The notes: a model not told the origin generated them from the letters alone. DNA of 64,000 bases from Opitutus sp. ER46 (GCF_003054705.1 NZ_QAYX01000025.1:248001-312000), one strand, 5' to 3'; shown: positions 33,324 through 42,857, numbered from the stretch's first letter. Made by a program: numbers and translations.

Positions 33324-34556
33324 CTAGTTCACGCGGGACCAGAGCGCGTGGTAGGCGGAGACAAGGCCGGCGAAGTCCGCGGCGGGGGTTCTCAGGTTGG
33401 CTTGGAGCTGACGGAGGAGAGCGGGGGACGAGCAGGCGTCGGGGCGCCAGAGCAGGAGCGGCAGCGCGTTGAGGACGCGCTCGCGCGGATGGCGGAGCGC
33501 GTCGCCGGCGGCCAGGGCGCGGGGGCCAGCGAGCTTGAGGTTGATGAGAAAATTGCGGCCGGGCGTCGTCCCGGGGCACTTGCTGATCTGCACCCCGGCG
33601 TAGTCGCGCACGGAGTGAAATGAGAGTCCGAGTCGGCGGGATTCGAGCCAGAGCCACACGGTGCGGCAGAGGCTCGCGATGTTGCCGTGCGGAAAAACCA
33701 GCTCGTCCCGCGTCGCGGTGCCGCGCGTCGGGTGCAGCTTGAACTCGAGACCGCGTGCGTGATGCCGCTGGAGGTCGGTGAGCCACGTCGGCAGGTCGGC
33801 GCCGTCGAGCGCCAGGAGCCGGCGGTGCCGCTCGCTGACGCTCCAATGGTACTGGCCGAGCGCGGCGAGGACGGCGTCGCCTACGCCAAGTTGGGCCTTG
33901 GCGATGTTCCGGGCGACGAAGTCGGCGTCGGCAGGCGTGAAGATGCGGCGGGCCATGCGCTCCTGCGCCAGCAGCAGGCCGGAGCAGCGGTTCATCAGGA
34001 GCCGCGTGGCCTCGGCGGTGGGGATGGCGGCGGCGTCGCGGTGGTGATCGCAACCGTGCAAGAGCGACTCGTCGCCCACGAGCCAGCGGTGGCCCTGCAT
34101 CAGGTCGTAGGAGAACATGCTCACCGGGCCCTCCGTGAGGGCGCGCAGGGAGGTGAGGTGAAACTCCACCTCGATCCCGGCCTGCGGGGTGAGAATCTCG
34201 CCGAGGACATGCACGGCCCGGCCGTAGCGCCACTGGTTGAAATGACGGTTGCCGCGGAGACAGACGTAGAACTCGAGGTCGTTGTACGGGCGGTCGCCCT
34301 CGGGGCTGTGCCAGACGCCGCCCTCGCCGCGACCGTAGCCGCCCCCGAGGAGGATGGCTTCGAGTTTCGCGGCGGGAAGCAGCCCGCGGAGACCGGCGGC
34401 GATGCGGTCGCACGTGCGCGCGAGGTGAGCCTCGAGCGCGGGGCTGCCGTCGCGCGTGAAGCGATCGCCCGTCGGCGCGTTGGGCAGGCGAGCCGGGGAA
34501 ATGTTGACCGAGGCGAATACGCGCGGAGCGGGCTGCAGCGAAGGAAGCGAGGACAT
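33324..34556 (-). CDS. Nucleotidyltransferase-superfamily protein
   Basis: 410 residues. The motif ILLGGGYGRGEGGVW followed by PYNDLEFYVCL matches the hG[GS]-and-DxE pattern of polymerase-beta-type nucleotidyltransferases, which move NMP groups onto proteins, RNA or small molecules. The C-terminal ~250 residues are mostly helical with several conserved Arg/His (RMARRIFTPADADFVARN). No exact family is recognised. ATG 34556 is chosen; a much longer frame exists upstream but lies over the next gene. It ends 10 bases after the GT2 gene, so the two are probably cotranscribed; a role in preparing or modifying a surface sugar is inference. Confidence 0.68.
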   Translation of the reverse strand: MSSLPSLQPAPRVFASVNISPARLPNAPTGDRFTRDGSPALEAHLARTCDRIAAGLRGLLPAAKLEAILLGGGYGRGEGGVWHSPEGDRPYNDLEFYVCLRGNRHFNQWRYGRAVHVLGEILTPQAGIEVEFHLTSLRALTEGPVSMFSYDLMQGHRWLVGDESLLHGCDHHRDAAAIPTAEATRLLMNRCSGLLLAQERMARRIFTPADADFVARNIAKAQLGVGDAVLAALGQYHWSVSERHRRLLALDGADLPTWLTDLQRHHARGLEFKLHPTRGTATRDELVFPHGNIASLCRTVWLWLESRRLGLSFHSVRDYAGVQISKCPGTTPGRNFLINLKLAGPRALAAGDALRHPRERVLNALPLLLWRPDACSSPALLRQLQANLRTPAADFAGLVSAYHALWSRVN

Positions 34557-34566
34557 GGGCGGCGGT

Positions 34567-35502
34567 TCAGGTCGCGGACGGGCGGAGGCAGGGCGCGGAG
34601 GGAGTGGTCGGATCCACGCGACGCCGCGGCGCGAGCGAGGCGCCGTGCATTCCCCAACCGGCGCGGAACCCGGCGCGGCGTCCGAGCCGTTGCGCAAGCC
34701 GCACGCGGGCGGCGTCGGGCCATTCACGCAGGCGGCCGTGGCGGACGCAGTAGGCGAGGTCGCGGCGCAGGTCGTTGGCCCAGCCGAGGAGCAGGTTTCG
34801 GCGGCGGAGCAGCGACGCGGGATTGCCCGCCCAGACAGCGGCGAGCGCCCAAGCCTCCCCGAAGCTGCGCTTGTAGGTCTGCGCGGGCGTGTAGTTGTGC
34901 GAGTGCATGACGACGGACTCGGGGCAGTAGACGATGCGGAAACCCTGGGCGCGCGCCCACCGGGTATATTCGTCGTCCTCGGAGTACTGCATCGATTCGA
35001 GGAAACCACGGCGCGCCCAGACCTCCTTGCGCAGACCGCTGCTCACCATGCTGAAGAAATGATCCCAGCTGGCCGAGTCGCGGTGGGGGCCGAAGCAGCG
35101 CTCGTAGTCGGCCGCGAAGGGCGCGGCGCAGTCGGGTCGCGGAATCTGCCGGCCGAAGACCGCCGCGGTGCGCGGGTCGGCGAGGCCGGCGACGAGCGGC
35201 GCGAGCCAGTCGGCGTTTTGCGGCGTGGCGTCGGCGTTGAGAAAGATCACGCGCTCGGTGGCGGCGAGGGCCATGCCCTGGTTGAGCACACGTCCCGGTT
35301 GGTAGTCGTGCGGGAGCAGTTGGATGAGGCGCGCGGGGCGGGCGGCGCGAAGCAGCTCGACGGAGTCGTCGGTCGAGCCGGAGTCGAATGCGAGCAGGCT
35401 CCAGCGTCGGTAGGTCTGGGCGCGCAGGGCGGCGAGGGTCTCGGCGAGAGCCCAGCCTTCGTTGTAGGAACGCAGGACGATGGTGACGTGCGGGTCGCTC
35501 AT
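34567..35502 (-). CDS. GT2-family glycosyltransferase
   Basis: 311 residues. GT-A fold marks: VTIVLRSYNEGWALAETLAA at the start, FDSGSTDDSVELL (nucleotide-sugar binding), and LNADATP as the DXD-type metal site. ESMQYSEDDEYTRWARAQGF supplies the ED(D) catalytic-base region seen in rhamnosyltransferase-like enzymes. It has no membrane helices, so it works at the inner face of the membrane. It lies divergent from the O-antigen-ligase-like gene and 10 bases before the nucleotidyltransferase-like gene. The sugar transferred is unknown. Confidence 0.9.
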   Translation of the reverse strand: MSDPHVTIVLRSYNEGWALAETLAALRAQTYRRWSLLAFDSGSTDDSVELLRAARPARLIQLLPHDYQPGRVLNQGMALAATERVIFLNADATPQNADWLAPLVAGLADPRTAAVFGRQIPRPDCAAPFAADYERCFGPHRDSASWDHFFSMVSSGLRKEVWARRGFLESMQYSEDDEYTRWARAQGFRIVYCPESVVMHSHNYTPAQTYKRSFGEAWALAAVWAGNPASLLRRRNLLLGWANDLRRDLAYCVRHGRLREWPDAARVRLAQRLGRRAGFRAGWGMHGASLAPRRRVDPTTPSAPCLRPSAT

Positions 35503-35629
35503 GCAGGCGAGGCGCGCTGAGGCTAGGCGAGGCGCGTCCGGGGTCCCATGGGGTGAGACCCGCCGCGCGCGTAGGTGCGGACCTACTCAACGCCCGGAGG
35601 TGGCGCGGCTAAGGTGAGCGCCCGGCGCC

Positions 35630-37093
35630 ATGGAAATCGAAACCAAGCAAATCTTCGCCCTCATCCTGATCGTGGGCTTCGGCTCGATCGCCATGCTGGC
35701 CGCCCTGCTCTGGCAGTGGGTGCGCGATGCCGTGCTCTTCACGTTCGTGGTCGGCGTGGTGTTCATCGACCGGCTCGATGTCAGCCTTTTCGGCACGTTC
35801 TGGTACCGCGGCACCTCACGCGGCATCGATCTGTCGCTGCTCGACGTGGCGCCATTGAGCCTCCTGATCGCGACGCTCCTCGCGCCCCGCTATGCGCGCG
35901 GGCGCTTCCACTGGCCGGCGAGCTTCGGCCTGATGCTGCTCTACTTCCTGTACTGCGTGGCGTCGGTGTATCACGCGCACCCGCAGTGGTACGGCGTCTG
36001 GGAGCTCGCAAAGATGACCCGCGGGTTGATGGTGTTCCTGGCCGCGGCGCTCTTCATTCGCACGCGCCGCGAGCTGGCGGTGGTACTGATCGCGCTCGGG
36101 TGTACGGCGTGTGTCGAGGCGTTCAACGGCGTGGAGCAGCGGTGGTTCAAGGGCGCATTCCGCGCGCCCGGCACGCTGCTGCACCCGAACACGTTGTCCA
36201 CCTACCTCTGCACGATCGCGCCGGTGCTGATCGCGGGCGCGATGGCGAACTGGTCGAAGTGGATCCGCGGGTTTGCGGCGCTCAGCTGGGCCCTCGCGGC
36301 GGTGGCCGAGCTGCTCACGCTGTCGCGCATGGGCATCCCGGTGTTTGGCGCCGTGAGCGTGGCGACCGCGCTGGCGTGCACCTCCTGGCGCATCACAAAG
36401 GAGAAACTCGCCGTGGTCGCGGCCGCCGGCGCGGTGGTGGCGGCCGGGCTCTTCGTTTCGTGGGATGGGCTGAAGGCCCGCTACGTGCAGGGCGACATCA
36501 AGCAGGAGCTGACGGGCGAGCACCAGATCGAGACCCGCGGCGTGTACTGGCGCCTCGCGCTGGCGATGATCGAGGATCACCCGTACGGCGTCGGCCTGAA
36601 CAACTGGTCTTACTTTGTGGGCAAGACCTACGGCCCGGCCATGGGCTATGCATATCACGATTACGACGAGTTCAAGTGGGTGCCGACGAAGGACGACGCC
36701 GCGCAGACCTTCCTGCCGCCGGCGGCGGATTCGTTGCCGGCGCTGACGCTCGGCGAACTCGGCAAGGCGGGTCTCGCGCTCTTTCTCCTCCTGTGGCTGC
36801 GCTGGTTCCAGATTGGCGCAGGCTTCCTGCGCGGGCGGCTCAATGGCGATCCCCTGCACCGCGCGGGCCTGGGGCTGCTATTCGGCACGGCGGGACTTTT
36901 CCTGCAGAGCGCGACCGAGTGGACGTACCGGCAGACGCCCGTGCTGTTCACGTTCCACGTGATGATGGGCGCGCTCGCGAGCCTCCATGCGATCCGGCGG
37001 CGGCGGGTGGCGGTCGCCCGGCGCACGCGGCAGGCCGCGCCCGAACCCGACCTCGCCGGCGTGCCGGTCCGCACCGTGCCGGTGGTGGAGTGA
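35630..37093 (+). CDS. O-antigen ligase/polymerase-like membrane protein
   Basis: 487 residues with ~11-12 helices. The Wzy_C/O-antigen-ligase region is seen in LHPNTLSTYLCTIAPVLIAG followed by LLTLSRMGIPVFGAVS, with a long periplasmic loop (residues ~285-375: RYVQGDIKQELTGEHQIETR, then AMIEDHPYGVGLNNW) that contains the functionally important Arg and His of this family. It would join or polymerise lipid-linked sugars on the outside of the inner membrane. The next gene begins 5 bases after its stop. Confidence 0.85.
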   Translation: MEIETKQIFALILIVGFGSIAMLAALLWQWVRDAVLFTFVVGVVFIDRLDVSLFGTFWYRGTSRGIDLSLLDVAPLSLLIATLLAPRYARGRFHWPASFGLMLLYFLYCVASVYHAHPQWYGVWELAKMTRGLMVFLAAALFIRTRRELAVVLIALGCTACVEAFNGVEQRWFKGAFRAPGTLLHPNTLSTYLCTIAPVLIAGAMANWSKWIRGFAALSWALAAVAELLTLSRMGIPVFGAVSVATALACTSWRITKEKLAVVAAAGAVVAAGLFVSWDGLKARYVQGDIKQELTGEHQIETRGVYWRLALAMIEDHPYGVGLNNWSYFVGKTYGPAMGYAYHDYDEFKWVPTKDDAAQTFLPPAADSLPALTLGELGKAGLALFLLLWLRWFQIGAGFLRGRLNGDPLHRAGLGLLFGTAGLFLQSATEWTYRQTPVLFTFHVMMGALASLHAIRRRRVAVARRTRQAAPEPDLAGVPVRTVPVVE

Positions 37094-37098
37094 CGCCC

Positions 37099-38358
37099 AT
37101 GCACGTCGCGCATCTCCTGCGGAAATACAATCCGGCCGAGTGGGGTGGCACAGAAACCGTGCTGCGCCAGTTGTCTGAAGGCCTGCGCCAGGGTGGCGTC
37201 ACCTCGACCGTCTACTGCCCCCGACTGGCAGGGCCCGCGGGCACGGACCCGCTGGCGGCGTCGGGCTGCGAGGTGCGGCGGTTTCGCGCGATGGTCCCGG
37301 TCTGGGGCCTATCGGACGAGCAACGCCGGCAGATGGTGGCGGTGGGGGGCAACCTGCTGTCGTTTGACCTGCCGCGGCAGCTCTGGGCAGACCGGCGGAT
37401 CAGTGTCGTGCACACGCATACCCTGGGGCGGATCGGCGGGATCGGGCTGACGGTGGCGCGACGGAAACGCGTGCCGTTCGTCGTGACGATCCACGGCGGC
37501 GTGTACGATCTGCCGGAGCCCCTGCGGCAGAGTTTCGCGCAGCCGGCGCATGGCGGGTGGGAGTGGGGCAAGCCCTTTGGCCTGCTGTTCCGGTCGCGGC
37601 GCGTGCTGGACGAGGCGGACGCAATCCTGACCTGCAATCCGCGGGAGGCGGAGCTGGTGCGGGCGCGCCACCCCGACCGGCGGGTGGTGGTGCAGCCGCA
37701 CGGGGTGAACGCGCGGATCTACGCGGTCGACCGACGGGCGGCGGCGCAGGCGGCGTATCCGGTTCTGGGCGACCGCGAGGTGATCCTGGCGCTGGGACGC
37801 GTGGATCCCGTGAAGAACCAGGGCTGGTTGGTGGAGCAGATGCCGGAGGTGCTGCGGCGCCGGCCGCGGGCGCAGCTCGTGCTCGCCGGCGCCTGCACGG
37901 ATGCGGCGTATGGCGAAGCGCTGCGGCGCCGCATCGCCGAATTCGGACTGGAGGAGCGCGTGCTGCTGACGGGCAAACTGCCCCCGGCGGACGACCGCCT
38001 CGTGGGCCTGCTGCAGCTCGCGCGCGTGGCGGTGCTGCCCTCGATCTCGGAAACCTTCGGGCTGGTGATCCTCGAGGCGTGGGCGGCGGGGACGCCGGCG
38101 ATCTCGAGCCGGACCTCAGGCGCCACGGCGCTGGTGGAGGACGGACGCAACGGCTGGCTCTTCGATCTGAATGAACCGCGCGGCTTTCACGCCGCGCTGA
38201 CTGCGGCGCTGGACCAGCCGGCGCAGCGGGATGCGGTGATCGCCGCCGGCCGGGCGCGCGTGCAGGCGGACTTCGATACCCTCGCTTTGGCGTCCCGCGT
38301 GCGCCGGCTTTACGAGAACCTCCAGGAGGAAATCCATGCGCTACGTCATCCTGCGTGA
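37099..38358 (+). CDS. GT4-family glycosyltransferase
   Basis: 419 residues, GT-B fold. The N-terminal domain begins HVAHLLRKYNPAEWGGTETV with the glycine-rich loop; the C-terminal domain has ILALGRVDPVKNQGWLVEQM and the retaining-enzyme EX7E signature SISETFGLVILEAWAAGTPA (E-x7-E). ATG 37099 lies 5 bases after the preceding stop; a longer frame upstream only crosses that gene. Its last 23 bases overlap the deacetylase-like gene and supply that gene's Shine-Dalgarno. Confidence 0.92.
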   Translation: MHVAHLLRKYNPAEWGGTETVLRQLSEGLRQGGVTSTVYCPRLAGPAGTDPLAASGCEVRRFRAMVPVWGLSDEQRRQMVAVGGNLLSFDLPRQLWADRRISVVHTHTLGRIGGIGLTVARRKRVPFVVTIHGGVYDLPEPLRQSFAQPAHGGWEWGKPFGLLFRSRRVLDEADAILTCNPREAELVRARHPDRRVVVQPHGVNARIYAVDRRAAAQAAYPVLGDREVILALGRVDPVKNQGWLVEQMPEVLRRRPRAQLVLAGACTDAAYGEALRRRIAEFGLEERVLLTGKLPPADDRLVGLLQLARVAVLPSISETFGLVILEAWAAGTPAISSRTSGATALVEDGRNGWLFDLNEPRGFHAALTAALDQPAQRDAVIAAGRARVQADFDTLALASRVRRLYENLQEEIHALRHPA

Positions 38359-39190
38359 CGACGACACGAATGCCCTGACGCCGGTCGAGTGTCTCGAGAC
38401 GCTCTACCGTCCCTTTCTCGCGCGCGGGTTGCCGGTGCACCTGGCGACCATTCCGGCGGTGCGGACGGACGCGCGCACGCCGGCGGGCGAGCGGGAGGGG
38501 TTCCTGTTTGCGGCGCAGGACAGCGAGCCGGCGGTGTTACCGCTGGCGGCCAATGCGGGGCTGGTGGCGTACCTGCGGGCGAATCCGGGATTTCAGATCG
38601 TGCAGCACGGGTGTCACCACGACCCCTTCGAATTTGACCGGCGCGACCGGTGCGAGGTGGCGCGACGGCTGGACGAAGGCGCGGCGCGCCTGGCGGAGAC
38701 CGGGCTGCCGGTGGCGTCGGCGTTCGTGGCACCGCATGACAAGTTTTCGCCGGAGGCGTACGAGGAGGCGGCGCGACGGTTTCGGGTGATCTCGAGTGGC
38801 TGGTTTGAGTGGCGGCGCGTGCCGCCGCGGTGGTGGCCGCGTTACCTGTGGAAGAAACTGCGTCGGGCGCCGCACTGGCAGGTCGGGCGAACGCGCCTGC
38901 TGAGCCATCCCGGGTGCCTGCTTTCGCACCGGCGGGATCCGGCGACGATCCTGGACGCGATCCGGCGCGCGGTGGCGGAGCAGGAGGTGACGGTGCTTGT
39001 GACGCACTGGTGGGAGTACTTTCGCAACGGCGCGCCGGATACGGCGTTCGTGCAGGCGCTGCACCGGACGGCGGCGTTTCTCGGGACGCATCCGGACATC
39101 TGCGTGACGACGTTCGACGAACTTGGCGGCGGGCAGCGCGGCGCAAGCCGGGCGGTCGCGGTGGATGGCGTGGCGCCAGCGGGAGCGTGA
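38336..39190 (+). CDS. Polysaccharide deacetylase-like (CE4/DUF2334-type) protein
   Basis: 284 residues. It starts YVILRDDDTNALTP, with the acidic metal/base site, then QHGCHHDPFEF with the HxxxH-like histidines, and APHDKFSPEAY, in the order of NodB-like deacetylases. Near the end VLVTHWWEYF supplies another conserved His. Metal-dependent removal of acetyl groups from sugars is the family reaction. AGGAGGA at 38324-38330 lies 5 bases before ATG 38336, which settles the start, even though the gene overlaps the GT4 gene by 23 bases. No signal peptide, so it would act in the cytoplasm. Confidence 0.78.
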   Translation: MRYVILRDDDTNALTPVECLETLYRPFLARGLPVHLATIPAVRTDARTPAGEREGFLFAAQDSEPAVLPLAANAGLVAYLRANPGFQIVQHGCHHDPFEFDRRDRCEVARRLDEGAARLAETGLPVASAFVAPHDKFSPEAYEEAARRFRVISSGWFEWRRVPPRWWPRYLWKKLRRAPHWQVGRTRLLSHPGCLLSHRRDPATILDAIRRAVAEQEVTVLVTHWWEYFRNGAPDTAFVQALHRTAAFLGTHPDICVTTFDELGGGQRGASRAVAVDGVAPAGA

Positions 39191-39193
39191 ACG

Positions 39194-40285
39194 ATGAACG
39201 ACGCGACATCGGAGTTACTTCCTCGGGCGACTTTGAAGCAGGTGCTGGGCGGGCGCGCGCGGCTGGTGGGCGCGCGCTGCGACGCGCGGTTGCCACGCGG
39301 CTTGGTGTCACCGGTGGAGGCGCGGCTAAGGATGGGGATCCCGTACGGCGATCTGCACGGCGCGGAGGCGGCGTATCTCGCGCGGCGGACCCTGGGCTCG
39401 GACCTCGGCGTGGTGGCGCGCGCGTTGCTGGCGGCGGCGCTGGCGCCCTCGGCCCGGGCGGCGGCGGCCCGGCGGCCGTTCGTGGTGTCGGCCCCGCTCG
39501 ACAACCTTTCGATCATGGAGGCGGTGCAGGTGGTCCTGGCGCCGCCGGAGGCGGAGCGGGCGCGGCTCGTGTACTTTGTGCACGCGCACGCGCTGAACCA
39601 GGCCCGATTCAATCGCACCTATGCCGACGTGCTCGCGCGGGCGGACGCGCTGCTCCCGGACGGCATCGGTATCCGGCTCGCGGCGCGGCTGCTCGGCGTG
39701 GCGATGCGCGACAATGTCAACGGCACGGACCTGTTCCCCATCCTCTGTCGGGAGGCGGCGGAGCGCGGCTTGCCGCTGGTGCTGATCGGGGGAGCGTCCG
39801 GCGTGGCGGAGGCGTGTGCCCGGCGGATGCGGGCGGAGGTGCCGGGACTGCGGGTGCCGCTCGCGGTGCCCGGGTTCTTCAAGGACGCCGATGAGCCGGC
39901 GGCGCTGGCCGGGCGGATTCACGCGCTCGGGCGGGCGCTGGTATTGGTGGGCATGGGCAGTCCGCGCCAGGAGCTGTGGGCGTGGGAGCATCTGCGCGGC
40001 TGCGGCGGGGCGACGGTGCTCACCGTGGGCGGGCTGTTTGATTTCTATTCGGGCCGCGTGCGGCGGGCACCGGTGTTCTGGCGGGAGACGGGGATGGAGT
40101 GGGCGTACCGCCTGCTGCAGGAGCCGCGGCGGCTGGCGCGCCGGTACCTCGTGGGCAACCCGCTGTTTCTGGCGCTGGCGCTCGAGCAGCGGATCCGCGG
40201 GCCGAGAGTGCCGCCGGCGGAGGGGCGGTGCGGGGAGGCAACAGAATCCCGAGGGATTCGAGACGCGGCTGGCCGGTCGGAGTGA
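39194..40285 (+). CDS. WecG/TagA/CpsF-type glycosyltransferase with N-terminal extension
   Basis: 363 residues; the WecG/TagA domain spans ~95-345: RDNVNGTDLFPILC, LVGMGSPRQELWAWEHL, and GGLFDFYSGRVRRAP with EWAYRLLQEPRRLARRYLVG. The family adds N-acetylmannosaminuronic acid or ManNAc to lipid-linked sugars. The first ~95 residues are extra: LPRGLVSPVEARLRMGIPYG and YLARRTLGSDLGVVARALLA resemble the C-terminal tail of sugar-phosphate transferases (GumD/WcaJ type) without their catalytic half. It starts 3 bases after the preceding stop and ends the polysaccharide unit. Confidence 0.85.
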   Translation: MNDATSELLPRATLKQVLGGRARLVGARCDARLPRGLVSPVEARLRMGIPYGDLHGAEAAYLARRTLGSDLGVVARALLAAALAPSARAAAARRPFVVSAPLDNLSIMEAVQVVLAPPEAERARLVYFVHAHALNQARFNRTYADVLARADALLPDGIGIRLAARLLGVAMRDNVNGTDLFPILCREAAERGLPLVLIGGASGVAEACARRMRAEVPGLRVPLAVPGFFKDADEPAALAGRIHALGRALVLVGMGSPRQELWAWEHLRGCGGATVLTVGGLFDFYSGRVRRAPVFWRETGMEWAYRLLQEPRRLARRYLVGNPLFLALALEQRIRGPRVPPAEGRCGEATESRGIRDAAGRSE

Positions 40286-40372
40286 CCTCATCGGCCGGCG
40301 GTAGCCGAACGAGAACGAGCACGACGCAGAGGCACTCAATTCCTCCAGGCAGGACACGGCGGCCACGGAGAT

Positions 40373-40429
40373 CGGAGGAGGACACGGAGGAATACCGCAT
40401 GAGCCGGTTTCGCTCCGCGTCCTCCTCCG
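40373..40429. repeat. Inverted repeat before the cyclase gene
   Basis: CGGAGGAGGACACGGAG (40373-40389) and CTCCGCGTCCTCCTCCG (40413-40429) pair over 17 bases with one G-T-type mismatch and a 23-base loop. The words 'cacggagga/tcctccgtg' recur around it (40355-40450). It occupies the 240-base spacer between the polysaccharide unit and the cyclase gene. There is no T-run; a dispersed spacer repeat is most likely. Confidence 0.6.
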
Positions 40430-40525
40430 TCCTCCGTGCGCTCCGTGACGAGAGCGATGAGAACGAGGACCACGGGGAGGATTGGACCTTGAGGAGCGAA
40501 CGGCGGGAGGGCAGGCTCGGCGGCC

Positions 40526-42721
40526 GTGAAGCGCGTCCTCGCCTTCCTGAAGCAGCATGCGTTGCCGGCGGCCCTGTGTTTTGGCGTCGCGTTGGCGCTG
40601 ATGCAGACGCCGTTCTTCCGGCACATCGAGAACCTGACGATGGACGAGCGGGTGCGGCTGCGGGCTCGGCTGGAGGTGACGGTTCCCGCGGATGAGATCG
40701 CGTTATTGGCAGTGGACGAGACGAGCCTGCGGGAGATCGGGCGGTGGCCCTGGGACCGCGAGGTGCATGGCGATCTGATGGCGCTGCTGGGGCGCGTGCG
40801 GCCGAGCGTGGTGGCGTGGGACTTTCTCTTTACGGAGCCCAGTGGGTCGGACGCGCACTTTGCCCGCGGCATCCGGCAAAACCGGGCGGTGGTGCTCGGG
40901 GCGATGCGGCCGGAAGCGGAGGACGACGGCTGGACGCCGGAGCAGGCGAGGGCGGCGGGAGCGCAGCTGGCGCCAATCACGCGGGTGGAGGGCGATCGTC
41001 GGCTGATCCCCGCGGCGCCGGCGATGATCGCGCCGCAGGGCGAACTCGCGACGGCGGCGGCGATCGGATTCGTGGATACGCCGGTGGGGGCGGATGGCGT
41101 GCGGCGGACGGCGCCGCTGGTGGTCCGGATCGGCGCGGAGGTCTATCCCGCGCTCGCGTTGCGCACGCTGATGGCGCATTGGGGCGTGGCGGCGGGCGAG
41201 GTGACGGTGAGGCTGGGGCGGGAAGTGGAGATCGAGAGTCCGCTGGCGCGGCGGCGCATCCCGATCGATGCGACGGGAGCCTATGCGATCAATTTCCGCA
41301 GCGGCCCGCAGGGGGTGCGCCAGTACGGCTACAGCACGGTGCTGGTGACGCTGGCGAAGCGGTTCGCGCACGGGCAGGCGGTGCCGGTGCCGGCGTTGGC
41401 GGGACGGATCGTGCTCGTGGGCCAGGTGGCGGATGGGCTGACGGACCTCGGGCCGACGCCCTTTGCGCCGCTGACGCCGCTCGTGCTCGTGCACGCCAAC
41501 GTGATCGAGAACGTGCTGCGGGAGGATTATCTGCGCGTGGTTCCGCCGGGCTGGATCTGGGCGGGAGCGTTTGGGGCCGGCCTTGTCACGCTGGCGGCGT
41601 ACGGGCGCCGGCGTCCGATTGTGCAGGGCGTGGTGGGCGGGGGCGTGCCGCTGGTGTTCGTGGCGGGCGCGACGCTCGCGTGGATCAACGGCAGTTGGGT
41701 GGTGCCGCTGGTCGGGCCGCTGTTGGGTTACGGCGCTTTGCAGGGCTTCATGATCGCGCGACGGATGCTGCAGGAGCTGCACGCCAAGGAGCGCATCAAG
41801 GGCATGTTTGGGACTTACGTGTCGCCCGAGTTGGTGCGGCAGTTGGTGGCGTCGGGACAGCAGCCGGAGCTCGGCGGACACGAGGAGGAGATCACCGCGT
41901 TCTTCAGCGACATCCAGGAGTTTTCCTCATTTTCGGAGATCCTGCCGCCGGACCGGCTGGTGGAGCTGATGAACGAGTATCTGACCTTGTGCACGGACAT
42001 CGTGCAGGCAAACGGGGGAACCCTGGACAAGTACATCGGCGATGCGGTGGTGGCGATGTACGGGGCGCCGGTCCGGCTGCCGGACCACGCCTATCGGGCA
42101 TGCCGCAGCGCGGTGGAAATCCAGCGGGCGCTTGCAGAACTGCGGGAGCGCTGGCGGGCGGAGGCGCGGTGGCCGGAGCTGGTTATGCGGATCCGAACCC
42201 GGATCGGGTTGAACACCGGCCCGTGTGTGATCGGCAACATGGGGAGCCGGACGCGTTTCAACTATACGATGATGGGCGACCACGTGAACCTGGCGGCGCG
42301 GATGGAGTCGGGAGCAAAGAGCTGGGGAACCTATGCGATGTGCACGGAGGCGACGCGGCGGGCCTGTGAGGCGGCAGCGGGGGACGAGGTGGTGTTCCGG
42401 CCGCTGGGGCGGATCCGCGTGAAAGGGCGGCGCGCGGCGGTGCCAATCCACGAGATCGTGGGGCGGCGCGGCGAAGTGTCGGAGGTAACGCAGGCGTGCC
42501 TCGGGGAGTTCGCGGCCGCACTGGAGCGATATTATGGGCAGGACTGGGCGGGGGCGGAGGCCGGTTTTCGACGGAGCGCGGCGTTGGAGCCGCTGGCGAC
42601 GGAACTGGAGCGTGGGGTAAAGACGACGCCGTCACTCATTTATATCGAACTGGTGAGCCGGCACCGCCTGGATCCGCCGCCGGCGGAGTGGGACGGAGTA
42701 TACGAGATGAAGGAAAAGTGA
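40526..42721 (+). CDS. CHASE2-domain class III adenylate/guanylate cyclase
   Basis: 731 residues. One N-terminal helix, an extracytoplasmic CHASE2 sensor domain (~30-345, with LLAVDETSLREIGRWPWDRE and VVAWDFLFTEPSGSD), three helices (~347-420), then a class III cyclase domain: metal-binding D462 in FFSDIQEFSSFS, K502 and D506 in LDKYIGDAVVAMYGAP, and NTGPCVIGNMGSRTRFNYTM. Substrate-choosing K502 favours ATP, giving cAMP. CHASE2 ligands are unknown. It starts a plus-strand group with two repeat-containing secreted proteins, a frequent context for CHASE2 cyclases and FecR-domain proteins. Confidence 0.9.
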   Translation: MKRVLAFLKQHALPAALCFGVALALMQTPFFRHIENLTMDERVRLRARLEVTVPADEIALLAVDETSLREIGRWPWDREVHGDLMALLGRVRPSVVAWDFLFTEPSGSDAHFARGIRQNRAVVLGAMRPEAEDDGWTPEQARAAGAQLAPITRVEGDRRLIPAAPAMIAPQGELATAAAIGFVDTPVGADGVRRTAPLVVRIGAEVYPALALRTLMAHWGVAAGEVTVRLGREVEIESPLARRRIPIDATGAYAINFRSGPQGVRQYGYSTVLVTLAKRFAHGQAVPVPALAGRIVLVGQVADGLTDLGPTPFAPLTPLVLVHANVIENVLREDYLRVVPPGWIWAGAFGAGLVTLAAYGRRRPIVQGVVGGGVPLVFVAGATLAWINGSWVVPLVGPLLGYGALQGFMIARRMLQELHAKERIKGMFGTYVSPELVRQLVASGQQPELGGHEEEITAFFSDIQEFSSFSEILPPDRLVELMNEYLTLCTDIVQANGGTLDKYIGDAVVAMYGAPVRLPDHAYRACRSAVEIQRALAELRERWRAEARWPELVMRIRTRIGLNTGPCVIGNMGSRTRFNYTMMGDHVNLAARMESGAKSWGTYAMCTEATRRACEAAAGDEVVFRPLGRIRVKGRRAAVPIHEIVGRRGEVSEVTQACLGEFAAALERYYGQDWAGAEAGFRRSAALEPLATELERGVKTTPSLIYIELVSRHRLDPPPAEWDGVYEMKEK

Positions 42722-42857
42722 AACCGGGCGGGAGGGTGGGTTAGGACCGGCTTTGCAGTTGAGTTGGCAGGGCGTTCTGGCAGGTTCGCGACGGTTTTGG
42801 ACGTCTGGAGGAACGCCACAGCTCCGTGGCCCGACGTGACGTCGAAACCACCCCACA

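Noticed and set aside
35575-37098. Start of a 927-codon frame suggesting one large fusion with the GT4 enzyme
   Set aside because: Its first half is out-of-frame reading of the O-antigen-ligase-like gene; only the part from 37099 is real.
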